A DNA stretch of 58,554 bases from Oscillospiraceae bacterium (lineage in GTDB: Bacteria; Bacillota; Clostridia; Oscillospirales; Ruminococcaceae). Below are positions 9,064 to 17,381 of this stretch, piece after piece. The notes under the pieces were generated by a model that did not search any database, was not told where the DNA came from, and was given only the letters and a program-made list of their open reading frames with translations. The position numbers were made by a program, and so were the translations under genes. The DNA lies in assembly GCA_029006135.1 (NCBI GenBank), contig JAQXGE010000022.1, positions 1-58,554 of the forward strand, read 5' to 3'. Positions within the stretch are counted from its first letter, which is position 1. The number at the start of each line of letters is the position of its first letter.

Positions 9064-9972
9064 TTAGAAAGTGATAGTAACCACTTCGGTGTCTGCAATG
9101 GTGTTCCAATCATTCATATCAAACACATGGAAAGACAATTCAACATCGTTAATGGCAGTAATTTCATTTTCCGTAAGGTCAGATTCCATGAAAGTGATGG
9201 CATCCACTGCACGCTTGCCTGCAACCACATCACAGGAGAACATGGCTTCTACCATAAAACCATCGATGGACACATCTCTGGTCTGCACAGTGATATTCTT
9301 GTCACTATTGTTCTCAATGTAAACCACAATACTGGGACCAAAGACAGACGCATCCTCTGCAAGCCCCTTGACTACAATTTTTATGTCATTTCCTTCATAA
9401 ACCAGGTCACCGCTATCGTCATAGGTGTACTCATAGGTATCGGCAATAGAAGTCTTAATCTGGATTGCATCAGTGTCCAGATAGGTTTCCCAGCCCGCCG
9501 TATCAAAAATGTGGAAAGCAATTTCGATATCTGCGATTTCTTCAATACCGCAGGCTTCAAAATCAGATTCCATAAAAGTCAAACTGTCATTTGCCTTTTT
9601 CCCGTTCACAACATCAACTGACATCATGGTTTCCACCATATATCCATTGACAGAAGCGTTGCGGCACTGGAAAGTCAGGTCTTTACCAGAATTGTTCTCG
9701 ATGAGAAGCTTGATTTCTGGGCCAAAAATTCCATCAGTCTCAAGGCTCTTTGCAGTAATTTTTACACCAGCCTCATCAACAAGAACAGCCTCGCTTATAG
9801 TTACATCCGTTTTCTCAGGTTCTTTTACTTGTTCCTCCAGCTGAATATCCTCGGTGCTGCTGGCATTGCTAACACTATCCGGTTCTTTAACTTCTCCACT
9901 AGAAGAACCACTACAGGCTGCCAATGATATAGACATTATAAGTGCAAGGATAATCGCTACCGTTCTTTTCAT
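9064..9972 (-). CDS. Lipoprotein with two tandem copies of a beta-rich domain
   Basis: 302 residues from ATG 9972 behind AAGGAGAAG. A signal peptide ends in SLAACSG, a clear lipobox with the Cys near residue 19. After an acidic spacer come two homologous halves of about 105 residues, roughly 85-190 and 200-302. Both contain FGP-x-I-x-x-x-IENNS-x-K, V-x-GYMVE or V-x-GFMVE, TFMESD and FHIFD or FHVFD, so an internal duplication is visible. Such extracytoplasmic Ig-like domains occur in many Firmicute lipoproteins; ligand unknown. Codon use is AT-rich compared with the flanking genes. Confidence 0.75.
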   Translation of the reverse strand: MKRTVAIILALIMSISLAACSGSSSGEVKEPDSVSNASSTEDIQLEEQVKEPEKTDVTISEAVLVDEAGVKITAKSLETDGIFGPEIKLLIENNSGKDLTFQCRNASVNGYMVETMMSVDVVNGKKANDSLTFMESDFEACGIEEIADIEIAFHIFDTAGWETYLDTDAIQIKTSIADTYEYTYDDSGDLVYEGNDIKIVVKGLAEDASVFGPSIVVYIENNSDKNITVQTRDVSIDGFMVEAMFSCDVVAGKRAVDAITFMESDLTENEITAINDVELSFHVFDMNDWNTIADTEVVTITF

Positions 9973-10023
9973 GTTTTCTTCTCCTTTGTTATTTATTTTT
10001 TTGATGTCAAGCAGCAAAATGCC

Positions 10024-10185
10024 TCATGCGCCTGCTATACAGACGATGCTGATATCGCCAAACAGCATTAACCCCAGAATTTCCATGATCACAATGACAA
10101 TCAGCGATGCGCCAATATTTCCTGCTTTATCTTCACCTTCTTTCTTATATTTGATATCATATAACGAATCAGTGCATAACAGACG
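10024..10185 (-). pseudogene. Possible remnant of a small membrane protein
   Basis: A 53-codon open stretch upstream of the lipoprotein gene encodes DIKYKKEGEDKAG followed by one hydrophobic helix (IGASLIVIVIMEILGLMLFG) and stops at TGA 10024-10026. There is no convincing start codon or ribosome site, so I read it as the decayed C-terminal end of a membrane protein, or chance. The rest of 9973-10328 is AT-rich and shows no other gene. Confidence 0.25.
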
Positions 10186-10328
10186 CTATTTTATCACAGA
10201 AGGTATTTTGTTTGTTGGTTAAGTATACCATCATTCAAAATATGTGTCAATAATCGCATATACGAATTATCGTAGATACTAAAATTTGTACATACTTCCT
10301 ATACTTGACACAGTAGGAGGTATTGCAG

Positions 10329-10529
10329 ATGATAAGCTATGAACCGCTATTTCAGACTATGAAAGAAAAGGGTATTACATCTTATCGATTAGGAAAAATG
10401 GGCTTTCCACTGTCAAATTATTATGCTATGAAGCGCGGTGAAAACATCTCCACACATACGCTCAACCAGCTTTGCAAGCTTCTCCAATGCAGGGTAGAAG
10501 ATGTATTGGAATATGTGGATAAAGAATAA
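10329..10529 (+). CDS. Small XRE/Cro-type helix-turn-helix protein
   Basis: 66 residues; ATG 10329 sits 8 nt after AGGAGG (10315-10320), better than the TTG at 10323. ITSYRLGKMGFPLSNYYAMKRGENISTHTLNQLC matches the HTH of single-domain XRE/YozG-like regulators, and LLQCRVEDVLEYV is the typical last helix. No ligand domain is present. It lies in the AT-rich island and is followed by a perfect 15-bp terminator, so it is a complete monocistronic gene. Confidence 0.8.
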   Translation: MISYEPLFQTMKEKGITSYRLGKMGFPLSNYYAMKRGENISTHTLNQLCKLLQCRVEDVLEYVDKE

Positions 10530-10572
10530 ACTGCAGATGCGGAAAATGGGCTTACCGCATCTGCAGTTTTTT
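10528..10572 (+). terminator. Intrinsic terminator of the small HTH gene
   Basis: AAACTGCAGATGCGG (10528-10542) pairs perfectly with CCGCATCTGCAGTTT (10555-10569), followed by T residues; it begins inside the stop codon. Confidence 0.9.
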
Positions 10573-10645
10573 ATAGGCATTGGTAAAATTGACGAAGATT
10601 TATCTATTAGCACAAAAGGTAAAAGGAACTTCTGTATCTTCGCTC

Positions 10646-10673
10646 TTGACAAATCCGAAAAAGTGTCTATACT
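10646..10673 (+). promoter_or_regulatory. Promoter of the TPP riboswitch-thiT unit
   Basis: Consensus TTGACA (10646-10651), 16 bp, TATACT (10668-10673); transcription should start just before the riboswitch. Confidence 0.75.
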
Positions 10674-10689
10674 GAAAACAGACATAAGA

Positions 10690-10815
10690 ACAGGGGCGCT
10701 GGGGGGCATCCTCGGCTGAGATCAGAGCAACTGCAGCTCTGAGTACCCTTTGGCTCTGCTCAATCTCGTGCGCGGGCCTTCACCTGATCCGGAGAAGGCC
10801 GGCGTAGGAAGTTTG
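10690..10815 (+). promoter_or_regulatory. TPP (thiamine pyrophosphate) riboswitch
   Basis: The conserved blocks are present in order: AGGGGCGC, then GGCTGAGAT, then ACCC, then CACCTGATCCGGAGAAGG and CCGGCGTAGGAAG. A hairpin CAGAGC/GCTCTG lies right after CTGAGA. Between ACCC and CCTGATC there is about 30 nt where most family members have fewer than 10, an unusual insertion. It precedes an intrinsic terminator and thiT, so TPP binding should end transcription early. Confidence 0.92.
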
Positions 10816-10837
10816 ACTGATCTGTTGTCATATTTTT

Positions 10838-10870
10838 GCGTCCGCATTTTCTGCGGGCGCTTTTGTTTTT
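10838..10870 (+). terminator. Regulatory terminator of the TPP riboswitch
   Basis: GCGTCCGC (10838-10845) pairs with GCGGGCGC (10853-10860), followed by TTTTGTTTTT. It lies between the aptamer and the thiT ribosome site, the expected place for an expression platform. Confidence 0.75.
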
Positions 10871-10900
10871 GTGCGGAACCTAAAAAAGGAGCGGAATGCC

Positions 10901-11527
10901 ATGACAAACACATCCAACCATTATTCCCGGACCCGCACAATGGTGGAGGGCGCCCTGATGATTGCCCTGTCCACCGTGCTGAGCATGATTCAGATTCCTT
11001 TGATGCCCCACGGCGGTTCCATCACGCTGGTGAGTATGCTGCCCATCCTGATGATGAGCTACCGGCACGGTGTGTCCTGGGGACTTCTGACTGCCTTTCT
11101 CAACAGTATGATTCAGTTTGTGCTGGGCATTGACAATCTTGCCTACTGCCAGACGCTGGGTGCCCAGCTTGGCTGCGTATTGCTTGACTACCTGCTGGCT
11201 TTCACGGCACTGGGCCTGGCCGGGGCCATTGCAAAGCCGTTTTCCAACCGCACGGCGGGCATCGGCGTGAGCGCTTTCGCCGTTTGCCTGCTGCGGTACC
11301 TGTGCAGTTTCCTTTCGGGCTATATTGTCTGGAAAGACTACGACTATGCGTTCAGCTGGATGAGCGAAGTCGGATTTTCCGGCATCGCCTCGATGGGCGA
11401 AAACGCCCTTTGCTGGCTGTACAGCGCCGTGTACAACGCCACCTACATGATTCCCGAGGCCATCATCACGACCGCTGCCGCCGTGATTCTTTACAAGGCC
11501 GCCCCCAAACTGTTTGAAAAAGACTGA
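10901..11527 (+). CDS. thiT: Thiamine-specific ECF transporter S component ThiT
   Basis: 208 residues; ATG 10901 after AAAAAGGAGCGG. Six hydrophobic helices span the whole chain, the N-terminal part showing GALMIALSTVLSMIQIPLMPHGGSIT, which matches ThiT/YuaJ. Trp and Tyr residues in the C-terminal third (VWKDYDYAFSWM, LYSAVYNATYMIPE) match the thiamine-binding region. ThiT captures thiamine outside and works with a shared ECF module (EcfA/A'/T) not encoded here. Control by the upstream TPP riboswitch supports the assignment strongly. Confidence 0.93.
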   Translation: MTNTSNHYSRTRTMVEGALMIALSTVLSMIQIPLMPHGGSITLVSMLPILMMSYRHGVSWGLLTAFLNSMIQFVLGIDNLAYCQTLGAQLGCVLLDYLLAFTALGLAGAIAKPFSNRTAGIGVSAFAVCLLRYLCSFLSGYIVWKDYDYAFSWMSEVGFSGIASMGENALCWLYSAVYNATYMIPEAIITTAAAVILYKAAPKLFEKD

Positions 11528-11546
11528 ATTTTTGTTCCCTGCAGGC

Positions 11547-11576
11547 AAGCCGGAAATCAGATTTCCGGCTTTTTTC
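11547..11576 (+). terminator. Intrinsic terminator of thiT
   Basis: AAGCCGGAAAT (11547-11557) pairs with ATTTCCGGCTT (11561-11571), followed by TTTTT. Confidence 0.85.
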
Positions 11577-11650
11577 ATTGCGGGCAAAAAGGCGCTGTGG
11601 TATGATGAAGGCAGCAAAATCCCTTTTTATTATATAAAGGAGCGCTTTTC

Positions 11651-12358
11651 ATGCTCAATACCGAATCCATCATGGCCCGGCTCACATCCATGGCAGAACC
11701 GGAATACGCCGTATTCTCCGCGCATCTAATTCCAAACCCGCCCCCTGTGCTGGGCGTCCGGCTGCCGCTGCTGCGGCGGTATGCTGCCGAATTGGCAAAA
11801 GACCCTGCCGGGGTGGACCGCGTGCTGGAAGTTCTGGAAGCGCTTGATCCTGCGCCGCTTGAAACGCGGATGCTGCGCGGCATGGTACTCGGCTGCGTCA
11901 AGCTGCCTGATGAGGAGCGCTGGCAGCACCTTGAATCTTTCCTGCCGCTGGCAGACAACTGGAGTCTTTGCGATTCCACCGCCGCAGGCTGCAAGTTCAT
12001 GCGCAGGGCCCCTTCGTTCTGGCTGCCGAAGCTGGAGGAACTGGCAGGGCGGAATGAGGAATTTCCCGCCCGGTTCGGTCTTGTCTGCCTGACCGACCAT
12101 TTTACCGCCGACCCCGAGGGGCGCCGCCGCACGCTGGCCGCCTGTGCCGCTGCACCCTGCCCCGCGCTTTACACCCGCCTTGGCGCCGCATGGGCCATCT
12201 GTGAGGTTGCTGTGCGGGAGCCCGAACTTGGACTTGCTTTCCTTAAAGAGGATTCTCTTGACGATTTCACCCACAACAAGGCCATTCAGAAGATTCGGGA
12301 GAGCCACCGGGCTTCGCCCGAATACCGCGCCGCCGTGCAGCTGCTCAAGCGGGGATGA
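11651..12358 (+). CDS. AlkD-like DNA alkylation repair protein
   Basis: 235 residues; ATG 11651 after AAAGGAGCG. All-helical HEAT-like protein with GVRLPLLRRYA near the N-terminus, DNWSLCDS in the middle and THNKAIQKIRES near the C-terminus. These are the hallmark segments of the AlkC/AlkD family, whose members remove alkylated purines. The NWSLCDS stretch aligns with the NW-x-L-CD substrate pocket. Many short Firmicute members are untested as glycosylases, so the activity is inferred. Single gene. Confidence 0.85.
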   Translation: MLNTESIMARLTSMAEPEYAVFSAHLIPNPPPVLGVRLPLLRRYAAELAKDPAGVDRVLEVLEALDPAPLETRMLRGMVLGCVKLPDEERWQHLESFLPLADNWSLCDSTAAGCKFMRRAPSFWLPKLEELAGRNEEFPARFGLVCLTDHFTADPEGRRRTLAACAAAPCPALYTRLGAAWAICEVAVREPELGLAFLKEDSLDDFTHNKAIQKIRESHRASPEYRAAVQLLKRG

Positions 12359-12532
12359 ATAGGATACAATCTTATCTCCACCTTTTGTACCGCAGACTAC
12401 AGTTCTCTGACATGATTTTGTTATACAGCCATTGTCAACCCCAAATGCATTGTCATAATCAACAAATTTTGCTTCTTGTATTTGGTAGGTTTTCCAATTC
12501 CTTGAAAAAGTCTTTCTTTTTTATGTACAAGG

Positions 12533-12609
12533 TGTTAAAATAAAGACAAAGAGCTGTTTTTGCGCGGAACCAGAGCGCAGACAGCCCTCCGGGGCGCACC
12601 GGCGTTCCG
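12533..12609 (+). promoter_or_regulatory. nagE promoter and structured leader
   Basis: An extended -10 (TG at 12533-12534, TAAAAT at 12536-12541) is the best promoter in the 286-bp gap before nagE. The leader then holds CGGAAC (12565-12570) pairing with GTTCCG (12604-12609) around a GC-rich loop, just before the AGGAGG at 12629. The stem could be a protein-binding or RNA-stability element. The rest of the gap (12359-12530) is AT-rich with no gene. Confidence 0.4.
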
Positions 12610-12644
12610 GAAAATGTATATGGTTTACAGGAGGAATGTTTCTT

Positions 12645-14117
12645 ATGATGAAATGGCTGCAAAAGCTCGGCAAGGCCATGATGCTGCCTGTCGCCGCGCT
12701 GCCTATCTGCGGTATCCTTATGGGTATCGGCTACGCACTTGCTCCCGCCGTCATGGGTGCTGAAGGTGCCACGACCGGTGTTGCTTACACGATCGGTTTC
12801 CTGCTCATCAAGGCAGGCGGCGCCCTGATCGACAACATGGCATGGCTGTTCGCCATCGGTACTGCCGTTGGTCTGGCTGATGACCATGACGGCACCGCCG
12901 GTCTGGCTGGCCTTGTCAGCTTCCTGATGATGCAGCAGCTCCTCAACCCCGGTGTTGTGGGTGCTGTCCGCGCTCTGGAAGAGGGCACTGTTGAGTACAT
13001 CGCTTACAGCAAGGTTGCCGGCAACTCCTTTATCGGCATCCTGGCCGCTGTCATCGGTGCTACCTGCTACAACAAGTTCAAGAACACCAAGCTGCCTGAC
13101 TGGCTGGCTTTCTTCAGCGGCAAGCGCTTTGTTGCTATTGCCACCGGCCTGATCTCCATCCTGGTTTCCGTTGTGCTGATCTTCGTCTGGCCCGTTATCT
13201 TCGGTGCTCTGGTTGCTCTGGGCAACGGCATCTCCAATCTGGCCGGCATCGGCGCCGGTATCTACGCGTTCCTGAACCGTCTGCTCATCCCCACCGGCCT
13301 GCATCACGCGCTCAACAACGTGTTCTGGTTTGACACGATTGGTCTGGGCGACCTGTCCAACTTCTGGGCCGGCAAGACTTCCGCCGATGTGGTCTGGAGC
13401 CTCGGCATGTACATGTCCGGCTTCTTCCCCTGCATGATGTTCGGTATCCCCGGCGCTGCTCTGGCTATCGTTAAGACCGCCAAGAACAAGAAGGCTGCTA
13501 TCGGTCTGGTTCTCTCCGCCGCTATCTGCGCTTTCATCTGCGGCGTTACCGAGCCGTTCGAGTTCGGCTTCATGTTCCTGTGCTTCCCGCTGTACGTTGT
13601 CTACGCTCTTCTGTACGGCATCTTCACCGTCATCACCTACTACACCGGCTTCCGTGCAGGCTTCTGCTTCTCCGCCGGTGCGTGTGACTTGGTGTTCTCC
13701 GCTTCCCTGCCCGCCGCAAACAATACCTGGATGATCAGTCCTCTGGGCATTGCCGCTTTCGTTGTGTTCTACCTGGTGTTCTACTTTGCCATCACCAAGT
13801 TCGACCTCAAGACCCCCGGCCGTGAGGATGAGGACGATGAGATGGAAGCTGAGAAGTCCATCAAGCTGGCGAACAACAACTACACCGATGTCGCTTCTGC
13901 CGTTCTGGCTGCCGTCGGCGGTAAGGACAATGTCACCGGTGCTGATTACTGCGCCACCCGTATTCGCTTTGAAGTGAAGGATTCCACCCTCGTCAACGAG
14001 AAGGCTGTCAAGGCCGCTGGCGCTGCGGGCGTTATCCGTCCTTCCAAGACTGCCTGCCAGGTGGTTATCGGCACGCAGGTTCAGTTCGTCTATGACGAGC
14101 TGAAGAAGATGCTGTAA
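12645..14117 (+). CDS. nagE: PTS N-acetylglucosamine transporter, fused IIC-IIB
   Basis: 490 residues from ATG 12645, 10 nt after AGGAGG; the ATG at 12636 is too close to it. About ten membrane helices form the IIC domain (residues 1-395), with GLHHALNNVFWFDT and GVTEPFEFGFMF as typical glucose/GlcNAc-family IIC motifs. After an acidic linker (EDEDDEME) the IIB domain contains GADYCATRIRF, whose Cys receives the phosphate. There is no IIA domain, so a separate IIA is needed. Codon choice is strongly biased, suggesting high expression. nagB and nagA follow, so GlcNAc is the likely sugar. Confidence 0.92.
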   Translation: MMKWLQKLGKAMMLPVAALPICGILMGIGYALAPAVMGAEGATTGVAYTIGFLLIKAGGALIDNMAWLFAIGTAVGLADDHDGTAGLAGLVSFLMMQQLLNPGVVGAVRALEEGTVEYIAYSKVAGNSFIGILAAVIGATCYNKFKNTKLPDWLAFFSGKRFVAIATGLISILVSVVLIFVWPVIFGALVALGNGISNLAGIGAGIYAFLNRLLIPTGLHHALNNVFWFDTIGLGDLSNFWAGKTSADVVWSLGMYMSGFFPCMMFGIPGAALAIVKTAKNKKAAIGLVLSAAICAFICGVTEPFEFGFMFLCFPLYVVYALLYGIFTVITYYTGFRAGFCFSAGACDLVFSASLPAANNTWMISPLGIAAFVVFYLVFYFAITKFDLKTPGREDEDDEMEAEKSIKLANNNYTDVASAVLAAVGGKDNVTGADYCATRIRFEVKDSTLVNEKAVKAAGAAGVIRPSKTACQVVIGTQVQFVYDELKKML

Positions 14118-14178
14118 CAGCATCGATCCCTTCATAAGGGACTCTTGTTCAGTGGGTCTGGTTCCCTGCTGCACATCC

Positions 14179-14216
14179 GCCGCGGGCGGGGCTTTGCCCG
14201 CCCGCGGCATTTATTT
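14179..14216 (+). terminator. Terminator or attenuating hairpin between nagE and nagB
   Basis: GCCGCGGGCGGG (14179-14190) pairs with CCCGCCCGCGGC (14197-14208), 12 bp, followed by ATTTATTTTG. Probably partial termination within the GlcNAc cluster. Confidence 0.7.
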
Positions 14217-14297
14217 TGTCGGCTTTTGTTTTCCGCAGGGACTGTGCCGTTTTCGGCACCTTCCCTATTCATTCCATCATATCAAGGAGAATATCTT

Positions 14298-15029
14298 ATG
14301 AAAATCATCCGCGCGACCGATTACTATGATATGTCCCGCAAGGCTGCCAACATCATCTCCGCCCAGGTCATCATGAAGCCCAACTGTGTTCTGGGTCTGG
14401 CGACCGGCGGTACCCCCGTTGGAACGTACAAGCAGCTTGTGGAATGGTACAACAAGGGCGATCTGGATTTCAGCGAAGTCACCACCGTCAACCTGGACGA
14501 GTACCGCGGCCTGCCCCGCGAGCATCCTGAAAGCTACTGGTCCTTCATGCACCGGAATCTGTTCGATTTGGTGAACATCCGTCCTGAGGCCATCCATCTG
14601 CCGGACGGCACCAACATGGATTCCGCCGCTGAGTGCGCCCACTATGACGAGATTATCCGCCGTCTGGGCGGCGTGGACCTGCAGCTGCTGGGCATTGGCC
14701 ATGACGGACACATCGGCTTCAATGAGCCTGGTGCCGCTTTTGAGCTGGGCACCCACTGCGTCAGCCTGACCGAGGAGACCATTGAGGCCAACAAGCGCTT
14801 CTTTGACGGTGATGTGAACCAGGTTCCCAAGCAGGCGTACACGATGGGCATCAAGACCATCATGCAGGCCCGCAAGGTGCTGATGGTTGCCAACGGCGCC
14901 GGCAAAGCGGAGATTGTCAAGAAGGCGTTCTTCGGCCCCGTCACGCCGGAAGTTCCCGCCTCCATCCTGCAGATGCACCCCGACTTCACCCTTGTTCTGG
15001 ATTCTGAAGCCGCTTCGATGCTGGACTGA
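14298..15029 (+). CDS. nagB: Glucosamine-6-phosphate deaminase
   Basis: 243 residues, the usual length; ATG 14298 after AAGGAGAAT. Converts glucosamine-6-phosphate to fructose-6-phosphate and ammonia. Clear motifs: LGLATGGTPVGTY for phosphate binding, NLDEYRGLPREHPESY with the catalytic Asp, and GIGHDGHIGFNEPG with the ring-opening His. It works after NagA in cytoplasmic GlcNAc catabolism. Codon bias resembles nagE. nagA follows after 24 nt. Confidence 0.96.
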   Translation: MKIIRATDYYDMSRKAANIISAQVIMKPNCVLGLATGGTPVGTYKQLVEWYNKGDLDFSEVTTVNLDEYRGLPREHPESYWSFMHRNLFDLVNIRPEAIHLPDGTNMDSAAECAHYDEIIRRLGGVDLQLLGIGHDGHIGFNEPGAAFELGTHCVSLTEETIEANKRFFDGDVNQVPKQAYTMGIKTIMQARKVLMVANGAGKAEIVKKAFFGPVTPEVPASILQMHPDFTLVLDSEAASMLD

Positions 15030-15053
15030 TTTTTACCCGGAGGGTAACGAGTC

Positions 15054-16190
15054 ATGATTATCAAAAATGCGAAAATCTATACGCCGGAGCACACGTTCCG
15101 CACCGGTGACCTGATTATCCGGGAAGGGCGCATTGTGTACGGCGCTGCCCCGGAGCAGGGCGAGGAAGTCCTGGACGCGGACGGCGCATACGCACTGCCG
15201 GGCCTTGTGGACATTCATTTTCATGGCGCAGTCGGTCACGATTTCTGTGACGGGGACGAGGCAGGGCTTCAGGCCATTGCGGACTTTGAGGCGAGCAAAG
15301 GCGTGCTTGCCATCTGCCCCGCCACGATGACCTTCAGCGAGGAAATCCTGAACGGCATCATGGATATGGCGGCAGCGCACAAAAATGGTTCCGGCGCAGA
15401 CCTTGTGGGCATCAACATGGAAGGGCCGTATATCAGCCCGAGCAAAATCGGCGCTCAGAATCCCAAATATGTTCAGGGCGCAGACGTTGGGATGTTCCAC
15501 CGGCTTCAGGCGCGCAGCGGCGGGCTGATTAAGCTCGTTGACATTGCGCCTGAGGAGCCGGGCAATCTGGATTTTATTCGGGCGTGCTCGGAGGAAGTGC
15601 GCATCTCGATTGCTCACACCTGCACGGACTATGCCACCGCTAAGGAGGCGTTTGCGGCGGGTGCAAGCCACATGACCCACCTCTACAACGCCATGCCGGG
15701 CATCACGCACCGCGAACCTGGTCCCATCATTGCGGCGCTGGAGGATCACGCCGAGGTAGAGCTTATCACCGATGGCGTTCACATTCATCCCGCGATGGTT
15801 CGGTTCACCTTCAACACTTTCGGGGATGACCGCGTCATCCTGATTGCTGACAGCATGATGGCCTGCGGACTGCCGGACGGTTCGTACAGCCTGGGCGGTC
15901 AGGCCGTGACGGTGCGCGGACCGCGTGCCACCCTGACCGAGCATCCCGATGTCATTGCGGGCAGTGCAACCTGCCTGTATGACTGTATGCGCCATGCCGT
16001 CAAGGAAATGGGCGTTCCGCTGGAAAGCGCCGTGCGCGCCGCGAGTGAGAACCCGGCCAAGAGTATCGGCGTGGATTCCGACTACGGTTCCCTCGCCGCC
16101 GGGCGCTATGGCAACGTCATTCTGGCCGATGAGGATCTGAACATCCTCACCGTTGTGCAGAAAGGCAAGGTTATTTCCTCCGCACAGTGA
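15054..16190 (+). CDS. nagA: N-acetylglucosamine-6-phosphate deacetylase
   Basis: 378 residues. Removes acetate from GlcNAc-6-phosphate delivered by the PTS. Amidohydrolase landmarks are in place: LVDIHFHGAVGHDF near residue 50, NMEGPYISP with the metal Glu, SIAHTCTDYATA and SHMTHLYNAMPG with metal His residues, and ILIADSMMACGLPDG with the catalytic Asp. The start follows GGAGGGTAACG. Together with nagE and nagB it completes the route from GlcNAc to fructose-6-phosphate. A strong terminator closes the cluster. Confidence 0.96.
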   Translation: MIIKNAKIYTPEHTFRTGDLIIREGRIVYGAAPEQGEEVLDADGAYALPGLVDIHFHGAVGHDFCDGDEAGLQAIADFEASKGVLAICPATMTFSEEILNGIMDMAAAHKNGSGADLVGINMEGPYISPSKIGAQNPKYVQGADVGMFHRLQARSGGLIKLVDIAPEEPGNLDFIRACSEEVRISIAHTCTDYATAKEAFAAGASHMTHLYNAMPGITHREPGPIIAALEDHAEVELITDGVHIHPAMVRFTFNTFGDDRVILIADSMMACGLPDGSYSLGGQAVTVRGPRATLTEHPDVIAGSATCLYDCMRHAVKEMGVPLESAVRAASENPAKSIGVDSDYGSLAAGRYGNVILADEDLNILTVVQKGKVISSAQ

Positions 16191-16212
16191 GTGCGTAATT
16201 TAATAATGACAG

Positions 16213-16251
16213 GCATCCCCGGGCTTTGCGTCCCGGGGATGCTTTACTTTT
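16213..16251 (+). terminator. Intrinsic terminator of nagA
   Basis: GCATCCCCGGG (16213-16223) pairs with CCCGGGGATGC (16232-16242), followed by TTTACTTTT. Confidence 0.85.
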
Positions 16252-16271
16252 CAACAAAATCGCCGTATAAT
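16243..16271 (+). promoter_or_regulatory. Promoter of the threonine aldolase gene
   Basis: TTTACT (16243-16248), 17 bp, TATAAT (16266-16271). The -35 begins directly at the foot of the nagA terminator. Confidence 0.6.
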
Positions 16272-16309
16272 GTGGAAAGTGATAAATTGCGCGAAAGAAG
16301 GACAAACCA

Positions 16310-17362
16310 ATGATTCGTTTTGAATGTGACTACGGCGAGGGCGCGGCGCAGCCGGTCCTTGACCTGCTGCAAAAGACCAACCTCGTTCAGACCCCCGGTT
16401 ACGGCACGGATGACTACTGTGAACAGGCGCGGGAACAGATTCGCCGCCTGTGCGATGCGCCGGACGCAGGCGTTCACTTTTTTGTAGGAGCCACGCAGGC
16501 CAACTTCACCTTCATTGATGCGGCGCTCAAGCCGTGGCAGGGCGTTCTCTGCGCGGACAGCGCACACATCCACGTTCATGAGACCGGTGCAGTCGAAGCG
16601 ACCGGCCACAAGTGTCTGGCACTGCCCTCGGTGCAGGGCAAGATTACGGCGGAGCAGATTCAGCGTGCCTACGATGAGCATTGGGCCAATGACTCTCATG
16701 AACACATTGTCCAGCCGGGCATGGTCTATCTCTCCAACCCCACCGAGGACGGCACTCTTTACTCTAAAGAGGAACTGACCGACATCTCCGCTGTCTGCTA
16801 TGCCTGCGGGCTGTACCTCTTTGTGGACGGCGCACGGATGGCCTACGGTCTGACCAGCCCGGCAAATGACCTGAGCCTTCAGGATTATGCCAACCTCTGC
16901 GATGCGTTCTATCTGGGCGGAACCAAGTGCGGCGCTCTGTTCGGGGAAGCGCTTGTCATTATCAACGAGGAGCTGAACGAGGATTTCCGTTATGCCATCA
17001 AACAGCACGGCGGTATGCTGGCCAAGGGCCGTCTGCTGGGGCTTCAGTTCCTGGCACTGCTCGACGGTGAGGACGGCAGCGGGTGCAGCCCCTATTACCG
17101 GATGGCGGCCCGGGCAAACAAACAGGCACTGCGCATCCGTGCCGCCTTTGAGGCGAAGGGCTGCCCGATGCTGTTTGACTCCCCCACCAACCAGCAGTTC
17201 CCCATCATCCCGGACGAGTGGCTGGAAAAGCTGAATGAGAAATACGCCACCACCTGGACCGCCAAGCCGGATGAAACGCACACTGCCGTGCGCTTCTGCA
17301 CAAGCTGGGCCACCCGCGAAGAGGATGTGGAAACTCTGCTTGCAGACATTGCCGCACTGTGA
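16310..17362 (+). CDS. Low-specificity threonine aldolase family PLP enzyme
   Basis: 350 residues; ATG 16310 after AAGAAGGA. A fold-type-I PLP enzyme: HFFVGATQANFTFIDAAL for phosphate and ring contacts, HIHVHETGAVEATGHK, the pyridine-N Asp in LFVDGARMAYG, and the Schiff-base Lys in LGGTKCGALFGEA. This set matches the beta-eliminating lyase/threonine aldolase group, which cleaves threonine or allo-threonine to glycine and acetaldehyde. Substrate range is not decidable from sequence. Its 3' end contains the promoter of the following cobalamin riboswitch. Confidence 0.88.
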   Translation: MIRFECDYGEGAAQPVLDLLQKTNLVQTPGYGTDDYCEQAREQIRRLCDAPDAGVHFFVGATQANFTFIDAALKPWQGVLCADSAHIHVHETGAVEATGHKCLALPSVQGKITAEQIQRAYDEHWANDSHEHIVQPGMVYLSNPTEDGTLYSKEELTDISAVCYACGLYLFVDGARMAYGLTSPANDLSLQDYANLCDAFYLGGTKCGALFGEALVIINEELNEDFRYAIKQHGGMLAKGRLLGLQFLALLDGEDGSGCSPYYRMAARANKQALRIRAAFEAKGCPMLFDSPTNQQFPIIPDEWLEKLNEKYATTWTAKPDETHTAVRFCTSWATREEDVETLLADIAAL

Positions 17363-17368
17363 TATAAT
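17340..17368 (+). promoter_or_regulatory. Promoter of the cobalamin-riboswitch operon
   Basis: TTGCAG (17340-17345), 17 bp, TATAAT (17363-17368). The -35 is inside the threonine aldolase coding sequence and the -10 begins right after its stop codon. Confidence 0.65.
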
Positions 17369-17381
17369 ACCTTTCGCAAAC

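Noticed and set aside
9854-10222. 122-codon hydrophobic plus-strand frame over the lipoprotein leader
   Set aside because: It overlaps the signal peptide of the lipoprotein in antisense, where hydrophobic codons mirror each other; no ribosome site.
12355-12543. 62-codon frame between the AlkD-like gene and nagE
   Set aside because: Starts at the AlkD stop without ribosome site and runs through the nagE promoter; AT-rich intergenic sequence.
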